A DNA stretch of 43,103 bases from an uncultured Bacilli bacterium. Its GTDB lineage: Bacteria; Bacillota_I; Bacilli_A; ML615J-28; CAG-698. Positions 27,664 to 35,093 of the stretch are shown here, in pieces; the first letter of the stretch is position 1, and each line of letters opens with the position of its first letter. Under the pieces are notes generated by a model, which saw nothing but the letters and a program-made list of their open reading frames with translations, was not told where the DNA came from and did no database searches. A program made the position numbers and the translations under genes. The stretch spans positions 1 through 43,103 of the forward strand of contig CANQVW010000002.1 of assembly GCA_947627395.1 (NCBI GenBank). The letters are read 5' to 3'.

Positions 27664-28698
27664 ATGGGATACATTTTAGGTGTAGATGGAGGAAATACCA
27701 AAACAGATTATTATTTATATAACACAAGTTTGTGTAACACAAATCTGTGTTGTACAAATCAGGGTTTAATAGGGATGTATCGTGGAGGAACTTGTTCACA
27801 CGAAGGTTTAAAAGATAGCTTTGCTGGAACCTATCGTGTTATGAAACAAGTCTTAGATGAATTTCTTCCTCAATATGGTTTAAAAGTATCAGATATTGAA
27901 GCTGCATGTTTTGGTCTTGCTGGGGATGACTTTCCCTCTCAACAAAAAAAATTAGATGAAGTCATGGTTCGTCTTGGATTTAAAAACTTCAAAGTTGTCA
28001 ATGATTCTATGTTAGGAATTAAAGCAGGGACCACCAATGGAGTTGGGGTTTGTTCTATCAATGGAACAGGGACAGTAGCTGGGGGAATTGGTTTAGATGG
28101 AAAGACGATACAAGTCGGTGGTATTGGTGAGATTGTTGGGGATGAAGCAGGTGGTCGTTTCATTGCTCGTAAAGTCATTCGTGCCGCTTTTGATGAAGTC
28201 ATGAGATGTGGCATTAAAACTTCTCTAACCCCCATTGTGTTCAATTTATTGAATCTTGAAAAACCAGAACTTTTAATGGAAAGCATTGCTGAAGTGTACT
28301 TAACAGGTAAAGTCGATTATAATATATTAACCATTGCTTGTTTTGAGGAAGCAAATAAACAAGATGAAGCTTCCCTGACTATTTTAAAAACAATGGCCGA
28401 TAATTTAGCAAGAAGTGCTTCGGGAGCCGTTTTACATTTAAATTTACCGCCACACCCGGAAATTGTTTTAGCGGGTAGTGTTTATGTTAAAGGAAGTTGT
28501 CCTGTTTTAATTGATGAATTCAAGAAAAAAGTTAAAGAATATACAAAAAAAGATTGCGACATTAAAGTCTTAACTGTTCCACCTGCAACAGGTGCCATCA
28601 TTTGGGCTCTAGAATTGTATCAAGGATCTTATCCAACATTAAATGTTCGTCAATCAATCATTGAAGAAGTAAAGAAAGCTTTAGAAGATCAAAAATAG
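27664..28698 (+). CDS. BadF/BadG-type sugar kinase (N-acetylglucosamine kinase-like)
   Basis: This 344-residue ASKHA-fold kinase has phosphate-1 loop GVDGGNTKTD (6-15), SINGTGTVAGG and GGIGEIVGDEAGG, typical of the BadF/BcrAD family that includes N-acetylglucosamine kinases. The coupled GH4 gene points to glycoside catabolism. Residues 20-34 are an unusual insertion made of three 5-residue repeats (NTSLC, NTNLC, CTNQG) encoded by three 15-base near-repeats at 27721-27765. The frame stays open, so the gene looks intact. AGAGGT precedes the ATG. Confidence 0.8.
   Translation: MGYILGVDGGNTKTDYYLYNTSLCNTNLCCTNQGLIGMYRGGTCSHEGLKDSFAGTYRVMKQVLDEFLPQYGLKVSDIEAACFGLAGDDFPSQQKKLDEVMVRLGFKNFKVVNDSMLGIKAGTTNGVGVCSINGTGTVAGGIGLDGKTIQVGGIGEIVGDEAGGRFIARKVIRAAFDEVMRCGIKTSLTPIVFNLLNLEKPELLMESIAEVYLTGKVDYNILTIACFEEANKQDEASLTILKTMADNLARSASGAVLHLNLPPHPEIVLAGSVYVKGSCPVLIDEFKKKVKEYTKKDCDIKVLTVPPATGAIIWALELYQGSYPTLNVRQSIIEEVKKALEDQK
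27721..27765 (+). repeat. Three tandem 15-base units inside the sugar-kinase gene
   Basis: Units AACACAAGTTTGTGT, AACACAAATCTGTGT and TGTACAAATCAGGGT follow each other in frame. The first contains a perfect palindrome (ACACAA...TTGTGT form), so the region could slip or fold. It adds about 15 residues between the phosphate loop and the next conserved segment. Confidence 0.65.
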
Positions 28699-28780
28699 AA
28701 TTTGTCAAGAACTCCACTAAAAAAGTCATTAGTAGGATTTTTGATAAGTGGATCAAATCAGTAAATTTTTTAACAATGCT

Positions 28781-28806
28781 AAAAAGAGGTTGATGCCTCT
28801 TTTTAT
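28781..28806 (+). terminator. Rho-independent terminator
   Basis: AAAAAGAGG (28781-28789) pairs with CCTCTTTTT (28796-28804), followed by further A/T. It ends the tilS-kinase transcript 83 bases after the kinase stop. Confidence 0.85.
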
Positions 28807-28833
28807 TTTAATGAAACATTTTTCATAAAAAAA

Positions 28834-28862
28834 GTGAAATTTATCGCAAGGTGTGGTATACT
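28834..28862 (+). promoter_or_regulatory. Promoter of the Maf fusion gene
   Basis: GTGAAA (28834-28839), a 17-bp spacer and TATACT (28857-28862) with an upstream TG (extended -10). It lies 19 bases before ATG 28882 and overlaps the only upstream in-frame start, which argues against that start. Confidence 0.6.
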
Positions 28863-28881
28863 TATCTTAGGTGATGGTTTT

Positions 28882-29934
28882 ATGAAATTAATACTTGGTT
28901 CACAATCTCCAAGAAGAAAAGAAATATTAGAAATGGCAGGATATACTTTCGAAGTAAGAGTAAGTCATGTCGATGAAAATGTTGTTTCTATTTTCCCTGA
29001 AGATAAAGTAAAAAATATTGCGAAAAAGAAATGTGAAGCTCTTTTTTCAAATTGTGGGGATGATGAAGTTATTCTTTGTGCCGATACGATTGTTGTAATA
29101 GATCATGCTATTTTGGAAAAACCAAAAGATAAAGAAGATGCAAGAAAAATGATTGAAACATTACAAGGAAGAACGCACACAGTCTATACAGCAGTTTATA
29201 TTAAGAGTAAAGAAAGAGAAGAAAACTTTTTAGAATCTACCTTGGTTTCTGTTTTACCAATGAGTTCAAAAGAAATTGAAAATTACATATCTACAGAAGA
29301 ACCTTACGATAAAGCAGGGGCATATGCAATTCAAGGAATATTTTCAAAATATATCTCTAAAATTCAAGGAGATTATTATAATGTAATGGGACTTCCAATT
29401 GCGAAAGTCCATCAAACATTAAAGAAATTCTTTGGCGAAGAAGATATAACACCATTCAATCTTCAAATCAAAAGTTATCCTGTTATTTGTAAAAAATGTG
29501 GAAAAGAAAATAATTCCACAAGTCGTTTTTGTATGTATTGTGGGGATTCTTTATCTTTACAAAAAGTAAAGGATGGAACAACTGTCATTTGTCCTGTCTG
29601 TGGGAAAGAACAAACTTTAACAGATGAATATTGTTCATCTTGTGGATTTAATTTAAAAGATGGATTTCAGCCAGAAGCAAAAAATCAAGTAAGAGATGGT
29701 TCAAAAGATCGTCTATCACTAGTATCTATGATTTTGGGAATTGCCAGTATTCTTGTTAACTTTATGATTATGTTTTCAGGAATCTTTTTAGGAATTGTTG
29801 CCATTGTTTTAGCAGTAATAAGCATGAGAAAAGGAGATAAAGTGAAATCTACGATTGGACTTATCACAGGTATTTTGGGGACTTTTTTGACTGGATTTCT
29901 TTTATATATTCTGTTTTTGCTCTTTTCTCTTTGA
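28882..29934 (+). CDS. Maf-like nucleotide pyrophosphatase fused to two zinc ribbons and a membrane tail
   Basis: The gene starts at ATG 28882 (AGGTGATGG upstream). Residues 1-~190 are a complete Maf domain: LILGSQSPRRKEIL, the catalytic-region ILCADTIVV, GRTHTVYTAV and AGAYAIQG. Maf proteins hydrolyse non-canonical or canonical nucleoside triphosphates. About 20 residues later come two CxxC...CxxC zinc ribbons (CKKCGKE/CMYCGD and CPVCGKE/CSSCGF). A DUF4190-like tail with two hydrophobic helices ends the 350-residue protein. The whole reads through in one frame with no internal start near the junction. Normal Maf proteins are about 190 residues, so this is a fusion. The tail would anchor it in the membrane; its role is unknown. 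Confidence 0.85.
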   Translation: MKLILGSQSPRRKEILEMAGYTFEVRVSHVDENVVSIFPEDKVKNIAKKKCEALFSNCGDDEVILCADTIVVIDHAILEKPKDKEDARKMIETLQGRTHTVYTAVYIKSKEREENFLESTLVSVLPMSSKEIENYISTEEPYDKAGAYAIQGIFSKYISKIQGDYYNVMGLPIAKVHQTLKKFFGEEDITPFNLQIKSYPVICKKCGKENNSTSRFCMYCGDSLSLQKVKDGTTVICPVCGKEQTLTDEYCSSCGFNLKDGFQPEAKNQVRDGSKDRLSLVSMILGIASILVNFMIMFSGIFLGIVAIVLAVISMRKGDKVKSTIGLITGILGTFLTGFLLYILFLLFSL

Positions 29935-29964
29935 TTAAATTGTATTTTAAAGAATAGATTCAAT

Positions 29965-29997
29965 AAGCGGTTTGATGATTTTCAAGCTGCTTTTTTT
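29965..29997 (+). terminator. Rho-independent terminator
   Basis: AAGCGGTTTG (29965-29974) pairs with CAAGCTGCTT (29983-29992, two G-T pairs) and is followed by a run of T. Confidence 0.8.
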
Positions 29998-30066
29998 ATG
30001 TTGAATTTAACAAATTAAAAGATTTAGAAAGATTTACCTAAAATCCCGTTAATTTTATACCTATGT

Positions 30067-30102
30067 AAAAAGAGAGACTATTGATTCAAGATAGTCTCTC
30101 TT
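30067..30102 (-). terminator. Terminator of the transposase gene
   Basis: AGAGAGACTA (30071-30080) pairs with TAGTCTCTCT (30092-30101); on the minus strand it is followed by TTTTT. The stem includes the transposase stop codon. Confidence 0.8.
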
Positions 30103-31727
30103 ATTTCATTTTCAGTAATTGATAAAGCCGATAATATTTTCTTTTGGGCTGCACTTATTGGTGTTATAGTTTGATGATTATTTTCGTATGTATAAATCTT
30201 TATTTTTCTTAATTCTTTTATTACTTCTTTATATGTATATTCTTTAGTTAATTTAGCTTTTCTCAATGCTTTTCTTATATATGATATATAAATTAGACTT
30301 AAAAAAACTAAAAAGATTTTTCCATTCATTGCATCATCACTATGAATATTTAATCGATTTAAATCGATTTCATTTTTGATATCATCAAATGCATTTTCTG
30401 CGACTTCTTTATTTCGATATAATGTTAATATTTCTTCACTTGTTTTACTATAATCATTTGTTATTATTAATAAATATCCTTTGGTCTTTAGGGCTTTTTG
30501 GACTTTTTCTTTGTTTAATTTATAATCTATGGTTTGACATTTTATTTTTTGATTGGTTTTATCTTTTATTTCAATTTCTCTTTCTTCAATATCATAATAA
30601 GTTCCATATTGTACTTTAATATGCCCTATCTCTTCACTTGTGTATTTTACTAATAATGGTGTTTCTTGTTGCCTCTTTACTTTTTCTAAACTTTCTTTGA
30701 TGTTTTGAATTTTGATATTTAGTTCTGTTTCTTCATTTGCTTTTCTTACCGTATCATAATATATATGAATATTTAATGTCCGATTCCCTTGTTGATATTC
30801 TATTTGTTTATAATAACATTTATGTAGACTAGAATAATACTCTGGATCATTTATTTCTTTGTTTTCTTCTAATATTTTCTTAGCCCAACTTCCTGTAAAG
30901 GGAACTGCGATAGTAAAAATATGATTATTATCATATAAATAACTATTGTTTACACTACTATAAAATCCTTTATCCATCACAAATTTACACTTCTTAATGT
31001 TCATATCATGTAACCCTACTAATAGTTGTTCAATGGTTCTCACATCTTTTATGCTTCCATTAAATATTTGATAATATAGTGGTATTTGTGATTCTTCACC
31101 ATATAATAACCCTAAATTAATTTGGGGTAAATTTTCTTTATCCCGATTATATCCCAACTCTACTCTTTCTATTTGTTTGGAATAACTTGAGATACTTGTT
31201 ATATCATAGGCTAAATATTCATTGTCTTTGATATTTTTTATCCATTCTTCAAAGAAAATATTCATTTTCCCAAAACTAATTTTTTTTAATAATTCACTAA
31301 TTCTTTGACTAGTTAATATTTTATTAAGATATGGATTATATGTTTCTTCTTGCCATTTGGGTAATAAATATAAATTACTTCCCTCACAGGCTATACCATA
31401 TGCAAGGGTTAATATTTCATTAGCTTTATCTAAAAAGGCTAATTCTAAGATATTCTTTAAATTCAATTGTTTTGTAATCATATCTAAAACATAAAATGTT
31501 CCGTATGAGGCATCTTTTTTTACTAAAACTAATTTTTCTATTGTATTAGTTTTAGGCTTTATTTCTTTTGTTTCTTCATTTAATATGCCTAGATATCTTC
31601 TTTTATTAAGAGGTTTTTTAGATTGTTTATCATAAAAAGTATACCCTTCATAAACATAAGTCTTGCCATTACGTTTAATATAAACATAATGAGTTTTTTT
31701 ATTTTCAGGATTAAAAGTATTATTCAT
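30078..31727 (-). CDS. IS1634-family DDE transposase
   Basis: The 549-residue transposase has the DDE triad: Asp175 in AYDITSIS, Asp252 in VMDKGFYSS and Glu444 in EVAENAFDD. The long beta-rich insertion between the second Asp and the Glu is characteristic of the IS4/IS1634 group. ATG 31727 is chosen because AGGAG lies 6 bases upstream on the minus strand; an in-frame TTG at 31733 abuts that site. The reading frame is intact, so the element may be active. Transcription starts inside a 31-bp palindrome, suggesting repression. Confidence 0.92.
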   Translation of the reverse strand: MNNTFNPENKKTHYVYIKRNGKTYVYEGYTFYDKQSKKPLNKRRYLGILNEETKEIKPKTNTIEKLVLVKKDASYGTFYVLDMITKQLNLKNILELAFLDKANEILTLAYGIACEGSNLYLLPKWQEETYNPYLNKILTSQRISELLKKISFGKMNIFFEEWIKNIKDNEYLAYDITSISSYSKQIERVELGYNRDKENLPQINLGLLYGEESQIPLYYQIFNGSIKDVRTIEQLLVGLHDMNIKKCKFVMDKGFYSSVNNSYLYDNNHIFTIAVPFTGSWAKKILEENKEINDPEYYSSLHKCYYKQIEYQQGNRTLNIHIYYDTVRKANEETELNIKIQNIKESLEKVKRQQETPLLVKYTSEEIGHIKVQYGTYYDIEEREIEIKDKTNQKIKCQTIDYKLNKEKVQKALKTKGYLLIITNDYSKTSEEILTLYRNKEVAENAFDDIKNEIDLNRLNIHSDDAMNGKIFLVFLSLIYISYIRKALRKAKLTKEYTYKEVIKELRKIKIYTYENNHQTITPISAAQKKILSALSITENEIRETILNQ

Positions 31728-31735
31728 AAGCAACT

Positions 31736-31766
31736 CCTATATAGGTATATTATATACCTATATAGG
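31736..31766. promoter_or_regulatory. 31-bp perfect palindrome over the transposase promoter (putative operator)
   Basis: Two 15-base arms (31736-31750 and 31752-31766) are exact reverse complements around one central base. Each arm contains CCTATATAGG. The palindrome includes the -10 box of the transposase promoter and touches its ribosome binding site. Confidence 0.75.
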
Positions 31767-31777
31767 TTAAATGTCAA
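31749..31777 (-). promoter_or_regulatory. Consensus promoter of the transposase gene
   Basis: On the minus strand TTGACA (31777-31772), a 17-bp spacer and TATAAT (31754-31749) lie 21 bases before the ATG. It is a perfect consensus. Confidence 0.85.
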
Positions 31778-31814
31778 TCATTATACATATAAAAAACCTA
31801 ATATAACAATAAAA

Positions 31815-31847
31815 CACCCATTTATTTGGTGCTTTAATGGGTGCTTT
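31815..31847. terminator. Hairpin near the right IS end, possible read-through block
   Basis: CACCCATT (31815-31822) pairs with AATGGGTG (31836-31843), with T-rich flanks in both orientations. It would stop transcription entering the IS from the right before it reaches the transposase, a common insulation device in IS elements. Confidence 0.5.
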
Positions 31848-31938
31848 TATATAGGTATAAAGTATTCGGGATTTTAGGGATTTATTTTTATAACATTCTT
31901 AATCAATTGAAAAAATTTTTAAAAAATAGTTTAAACAC

Positions 31939-31967
31939 TTGACAATAATTCGAAATAGAATTATAAT
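31939..31967 (+). promoter_or_regulatory. Consensus promoter of the ABM/flavodoxin-lipoprotein genes
   Basis: TTGACA (31939-31944), a 17-bp spacer and TATAAT (31962-31967). The spacer contains AATTC-n6-GAATT, and a 24-base near-repeat begins at CGAAATAG (31951) and again at 31975, so an operator is likely. Confidence 0.85.
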
Positions 31968-31996
31968 TAAAATACGAAATAGGATTTTAATTAAAA
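31951..31996 (+). repeat. Two 24-base near-identical direct repeats over the promoter
   Basis: The units start CGAAATAG at 31951 and at 31975 and continue (A/G)ATT(A/T)TAATTAAAA. One lies over the -10 and the other just after the expected transcription start, the placement of tandem repressor sites. Confidence 0.65.
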
Positions 31997-32058
31997 AAAT
32001 GGAGCAGATCTATTAGTAGAAGATACTGTTAAAAGAATATCATTTTGTGAGGTACAAC

Positions 32059-32352
32059 ATGGCATTAATCATAAATATTTATTACACAGGAACAAATGGA
32101 AGTGCAAAAAAATTTGCGGAAGAAATGATAGCAAGTGGATTGGTAGATAAGATTCGAGCTGAAGAAGGAAACTTACGATATGATTATTTTCTTCCATTAG
32201 AGGATAGTGAAACATTACTTCTCATTGATGCATGGGAAAGCAAGGAAGCACTTGATTTTCATCACAAGAGTCCAATGATGAAGGAGATTGCAACACTAAG
32301 GGAGAAATATCATCTTAAAATGCATGTGCAAAAATTTAATGAAATCATTTGA
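32059..32352 (+). CDS. ABM-domain (putative quinol monooxygenase) protein
   Basis: The 97-residue protein of the antibiotic-biosynthesis monooxygenase (YgiN-like) ferredoxin fold opens MALIINIYYTG. LRYDYFLPLEDSETLLLIDAW and DFHHKSPMMKEI carry the conserved motifs, including the paired histidines. Family members are small cofactor-free oxygenases or dimeric stress proteins. ATG 32059 has GTGAGG upstream; a GTG at 32047 is part of that site. The gene is followed directly by the flavodoxin-lipoprotein gene, so a shared redox theme is plausible. Confidence 0.85.
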   Translation: MALIINIYYTGTNGSAKKFAEEMIASGLVDKIRAEEGNLRYDYFLPLEDSETLLLIDAWESKEALDFHHKSPMMKEIATLREKYHLKMHVQKFNEII

Positions 32353-32370
32353 ATGAAGGGAGAAATAAAA

Positions 32371-33918
32371 ATGAAAAGAATAAAATGGATTTCTTTTATG
32401 ATTGTAATCTTATGTTGTTTGGGACTTATATTTTCAGGATGTAACAAGACAAAAGAAAATCATCAGGAAAAAAATGATATGGATACATATTACACTATAA
32501 CTTTTGATAGTCAAGGTGGAAGTTTAGTAGAAAGTGAACAGGTACTAAAAGGAAATCTTGCCAAAGTTCCCTCATCTCCTACAAAAGAGAGCTTTGACTT
32601 TCAAGGTTGGTATCGTTCGATAGAGGAAAATGCAACAAGATGGAATTTTTCAATCGATCGAGTCTACGAAAATATTACGTTATATGCTCATTGGACTTTA
32701 AAAGAAAAAGCACCAACAGTAAGCAATACACTTACGTATGAACAAAACACATCAAAAACGGGATATATTGTTACAGGAGATAGTGGACAAGCACCAACGA
32801 TTGTTATTCCAGAAGAATATAATGGTAAACCTGTCGTTGGAATTGCCGATAGTGCATTTGCTTATTCACGTCATACTTCTGAGATTCATTCAATATCCAT
32901 TCCAGACAGTGTGACAGAAATTGGTAAAAATGCATTTCATAATCAAGATGCATTAGTTTCTGTGAATATTAGCACAACAAGCAAGCTTGAAAAGATAGGT
33001 AATAATGCCTTTTCAGGAAACAGCGCTCTAGAATCTATTTATCTTCCCCAAAATTTTATTGATTTAGGAGAGGATGTGTTTAATAATTGTGGTGGTTTAA
33101 ATACCATTGTGGTTGATATGGAAAATAGCCATTATTCTAGTTCAGGAAATTGTCTAATTGATCTTGAAACAAATACATTACTTCGTGGAAGTAATCAAAG
33201 TGTCATTCCCGAAATAGTTAAAAAAATTGGTGTTGCCGCATTTCGAAAAGCAAAGCTTACAACTCTAACAATTCCAACATCCATTACTTCCATTGAAAAA
33301 TATGCAATTTCAGATAGTGCAATTACAAAAATCATATATAATGTCACTACTGAAGAATGGGAAAATGTTATTCATTCATCTTCTAAGTATTGGAATATGG
33401 GAAAGGAAAATATAGAAATTACTTGTTTAAATCATGTTGAAACAATGCATGTTCTTGTTGCCTACTTTTCCGCAACAGGAACAACAAAACAGATTGCGGA
33501 AATAATATCTTCTCTTACAGGTGGAGATTTATATGAAATAGTGCCAATAGAACCCTATACGAAAGAGGATCTTAATTACAGTTCCTCTTGCCGTTGTAAT
33601 GATGAACAAAATAATCCATTAGCTCGACCTTTAATCAAAGGAACAGTAGACACCATGGAAATTTATGATGTTGTTTTCCTGGGGTATCCTATTTGGTGGG
33701 GCAAGGCACCAAAAATTATTTATACTTTCCTTGAAAGTTACGAATTTGTTGGAAAAAAGATTGTTCCATTTTGCACTTCAGGCAGTAGCCCAATTAGTGG
33801 AAGTCTACCTGACATACAAGCGATAGCAAATGATGCAACATGGCTTTCTAGTAGACGTTTTTCAAGTGGGACAGAAGTAGGAGTAATTCAATCTTGGTTG
33901 GATAGTTTAACGTATTAA
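32371..33918 (+). CDS. Lipoprotein with InlB-like repeat, leucine-rich repeats and flavodoxin domain
   Basis: The gene starts at ATG 32371 behind GGGAG. The N-terminus is a lipoprotein signal with lipobox LIFSGC (Cys24). Residues ~48-114 are an InlB_B/Flg_new repeat (ITFDSQGGS...FQGWYRS...LYAHWT). Residues ~145-345 are BspA-type leucine-rich repeats (SISIPDSVTEIGKNAF, LEKIGNNAFSGN). From ~358 to the end lies a flavodoxin-4 domain (VAYFSATGTTKQIAEI, VFLGYPIWWGKAP, FCTSGSSPISGS). All is one 515-residue frame. A surface-anchored FMN protein with adhesin-type modules is unexpected; the adjacent ABM gene suggests quinone or extracellular redox chemistry, which is inference. Confidence 0.88.
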   Translation: MKRIKWISFMIVILCCLGLIFSGCNKTKENHQEKNDMDTYYTITFDSQGGSLVESEQVLKGNLAKVPSSPTKESFDFQGWYRSIEENATRWNFSIDRVYENITLYAHWTLKEKAPTVSNTLTYEQNTSKTGYIVTGDSGQAPTIVIPEEYNGKPVVGIADSAFAYSRHTSEIHSISIPDSVTEIGKNAFHNQDALVSVNISTTSKLEKIGNNAFSGNSALESIYLPQNFIDLGEDVFNNCGGLNTIVVDMENSHYSSSGNCLIDLETNTLLRGSNQSVIPEIVKKIGVAAFRKAKLTTLTIPTSITSIEKYAISDSAITKIIYNVTTEEWENVIHSSSKYWNMGKENIEITCLNHVETMHVLVAYFSATGTTKQIAEIISSLTGGDLYEIVPIEPYTKEDLNYSSSCRCNDEQNNPLARPLIKGTVDTMEIYDVVFLGYPIWWGKAPKIIYTFLESYEFVGKKIVPFCTSGSSPISGSLPDIQAIANDATWLSSRRFSSGTEVGVIQSWLDSLTY

Positions 33919-33991
33919 AAATATCGTCTAACAAAATGAAGAAGGATTAAAAATCAAGGAATAAGGTATTATCAATATTAAAAGATAAATA

Positions 33992-34021
33992 AAAACAGCG
34001 AGGAAATATCTTCGCTGTTTT
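33992..34021. terminator. Bidirectional terminator between convergent genes
   Basis: AAAACAGCGA (33992-34001) pairs with TCGCTGTTTT (34012-34021). T runs occur on both strands, serving the lipoprotein gene (plus) and the M42 peptidase gene (minus). Confidence 0.85.
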
Positions 34022-34045
34022 AGTATTTTCACGTGATTTTAATAA

Positions 34046-35062
34046 TTACAAACAATAAGCAATTAATAATTTTAATGTATTTTCAACTGCATCTATATGT
34101 GTTCTTTCCATTCCATGACTAGCACAAATACCAGGACCAATAAGAGCTCCTTTGATGTTATTTCCTCCTTTTAAAGCAGCAGAAACATCAGATGAATAAT
34201 ATGGATAAATATCAACAGCATATTGTAAATGATTTTCTTTCGCAAGTTGAATTAATTTAGAAGTCATTTGATAATCATATGGACCAGTACCATCTTTAGC
34301 ACAAATAGAAACATCATATTCAGTACAACTTAAATCTTTACCAATACATCCCATATCTACCGCAAGTAATTCATCACATTCAAAGACATAGGAAGAACCA
34401 AAGCCACATTCTTCGAATGTTGAAAACATGAGTTTTAAAGTTTTATTTGGTAGGATTTGATGTGTTGATAAATGTTCTAACAAACCAAATAAAATGGCAC
34501 AACTCATTTTATCATCTAAAAATCTTGATTTAATAAATCCATTTTTTGTTATTTGTGTTTTAGGATCAATGGCAATATAATCCCCATTTTGAATTCCAAG
34601 TTTCATGACATCTTCTTTATTTCGTACCACTTCATCTAAACGAATATGCATATGATCTTCATCTCTCACTAAAGAAGTGGAATCTTTGTAAACATGAATG
34701 GCTGGTGCATCAGATAAAACAGTCCCTGTATAGACTAAATGATCTCTTGTATAAATTTTACAGTATTCACCATCATATGTTGGAAGAATAGGACTACCTA
34801 CTTTTGTAAATCTTAGTGTTCCATCATGATCAATGGAGCGAACCATTAAACCTAAAGTATCTACATGAGAAGTAATTCCCATTACGGATGAACTTTTTCC
34901 AGGAACTAAAACAATTAAATTTCCTTTTTTATTTCTTTGGGTTTCATATCCTAATTCATGAGCTTCCTTTTCTAAAAAAGAAATGACTTGCTCTGTATAT
35001 CCACTTGGACTATCAATATCTAAAATTTTCTTTACCATATTTAAAACATATTCTTTATTCAT
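34046..35062 (-). CDS. M42-family metallopeptidase (glutamyl/deblocking aminopeptidase type)
   Basis: The 338-residue protein shows the M42 ligand set: His66 and Asp68 in TSHVDT, Asp183 in FLDDK, the catalytic Glu217-Glu218 in STFEECGFG, Asp236 in AVDMG and His322 in MERTH. These are di-zinc or cobalt aminopeptidases that often form tetrahedral dodecamers and trim peptides in the cytoplasm. The ATG overlaps the end of hslO by 8 bases and uses AAGGAG inside it. The first codons are also present as an inverted copy at 39216-39260. Confidence 0.92.
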   Translation of the reverse strand: MNKEYVLNMVKKILDIDSPSGYTEQVISFLEKEAHELGYETQRNKKGNLIVLVPGKSSSVMGITSHVDTLGLMVRSIDHDGTLRFTKVGSPILPTYDGEYCKIYTRDHLVYTGTVLSDAPAIHVYKDSTSLVRDEDHMHIRLDEVVRNKEDVMKLGIQNGDYIAIDPKTQITKNGFIKSRFLDDKMSCAILFGLLEHLSTHQILPNKTLKLMFSTFEECGFGSSYVFECDELLAVDMGCIGKDLSCTEYDVSICAKDGTGPYDYQMTSKLIQLAKENHLQYAVDIYPYYSSDVSAALKGGNNIKGALIGPGICASHGMERTHIDAVENTLKLLIAYCL

Positions 35063-35093
35063 TTTTTATCTCCTTGATGAGTTGTTTAATCTC
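35049..35093 (-). repeat. 45-bp sequence duplicated in inverted orientation at 39216-39260
   Basis: This segment covers the last codons of hslO, the M42 ribosome binding site and its first five codons. Its exact reverse complement is at 39216-39260. Confidence 0.95.

Larger units (their letters stand above)
30037..31878 (-). mobile_element. Complete IS1634-family insertion sequence (1842 bp)
   Basis: Imperfect terminal inverted repeats of about 35 bp begin CCTAAAATCCCG at 30037 and end CGGGATTTTAGG at 31878. Each also contains a subterminal TTTATACCTAT block. The element is flanked by a 6-bp direct repeat GATTTA (30031-30036 and 31879-31884), the target-site duplication expected for this family. 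It holds one intact transposase gene on the minus strand. It inserted between the Maf fusion terminator and the promoter at 31939 without breaking a gene that I can see. Confidence 0.9.

Noticed and set aside
27939..28286. 115-codon minus-strand frame inside the sugar kinase
   Set aside because: It is antisense to conserved kinase motifs and proline-rich by chance.
28699..28780. Imperfect inverted repeats between the kinase gene and its terminator
   Set aside because: Short matches such as TCCACT/AGTGGA do not build a convincing stem or T tail, and the good terminator follows at 28781.
31623..31877. 84-codon plus-strand frame at the right part of the IS
   Set aside because: It lies over the transposase start, palindrome and terminal repeat, with no ribosome binding site.
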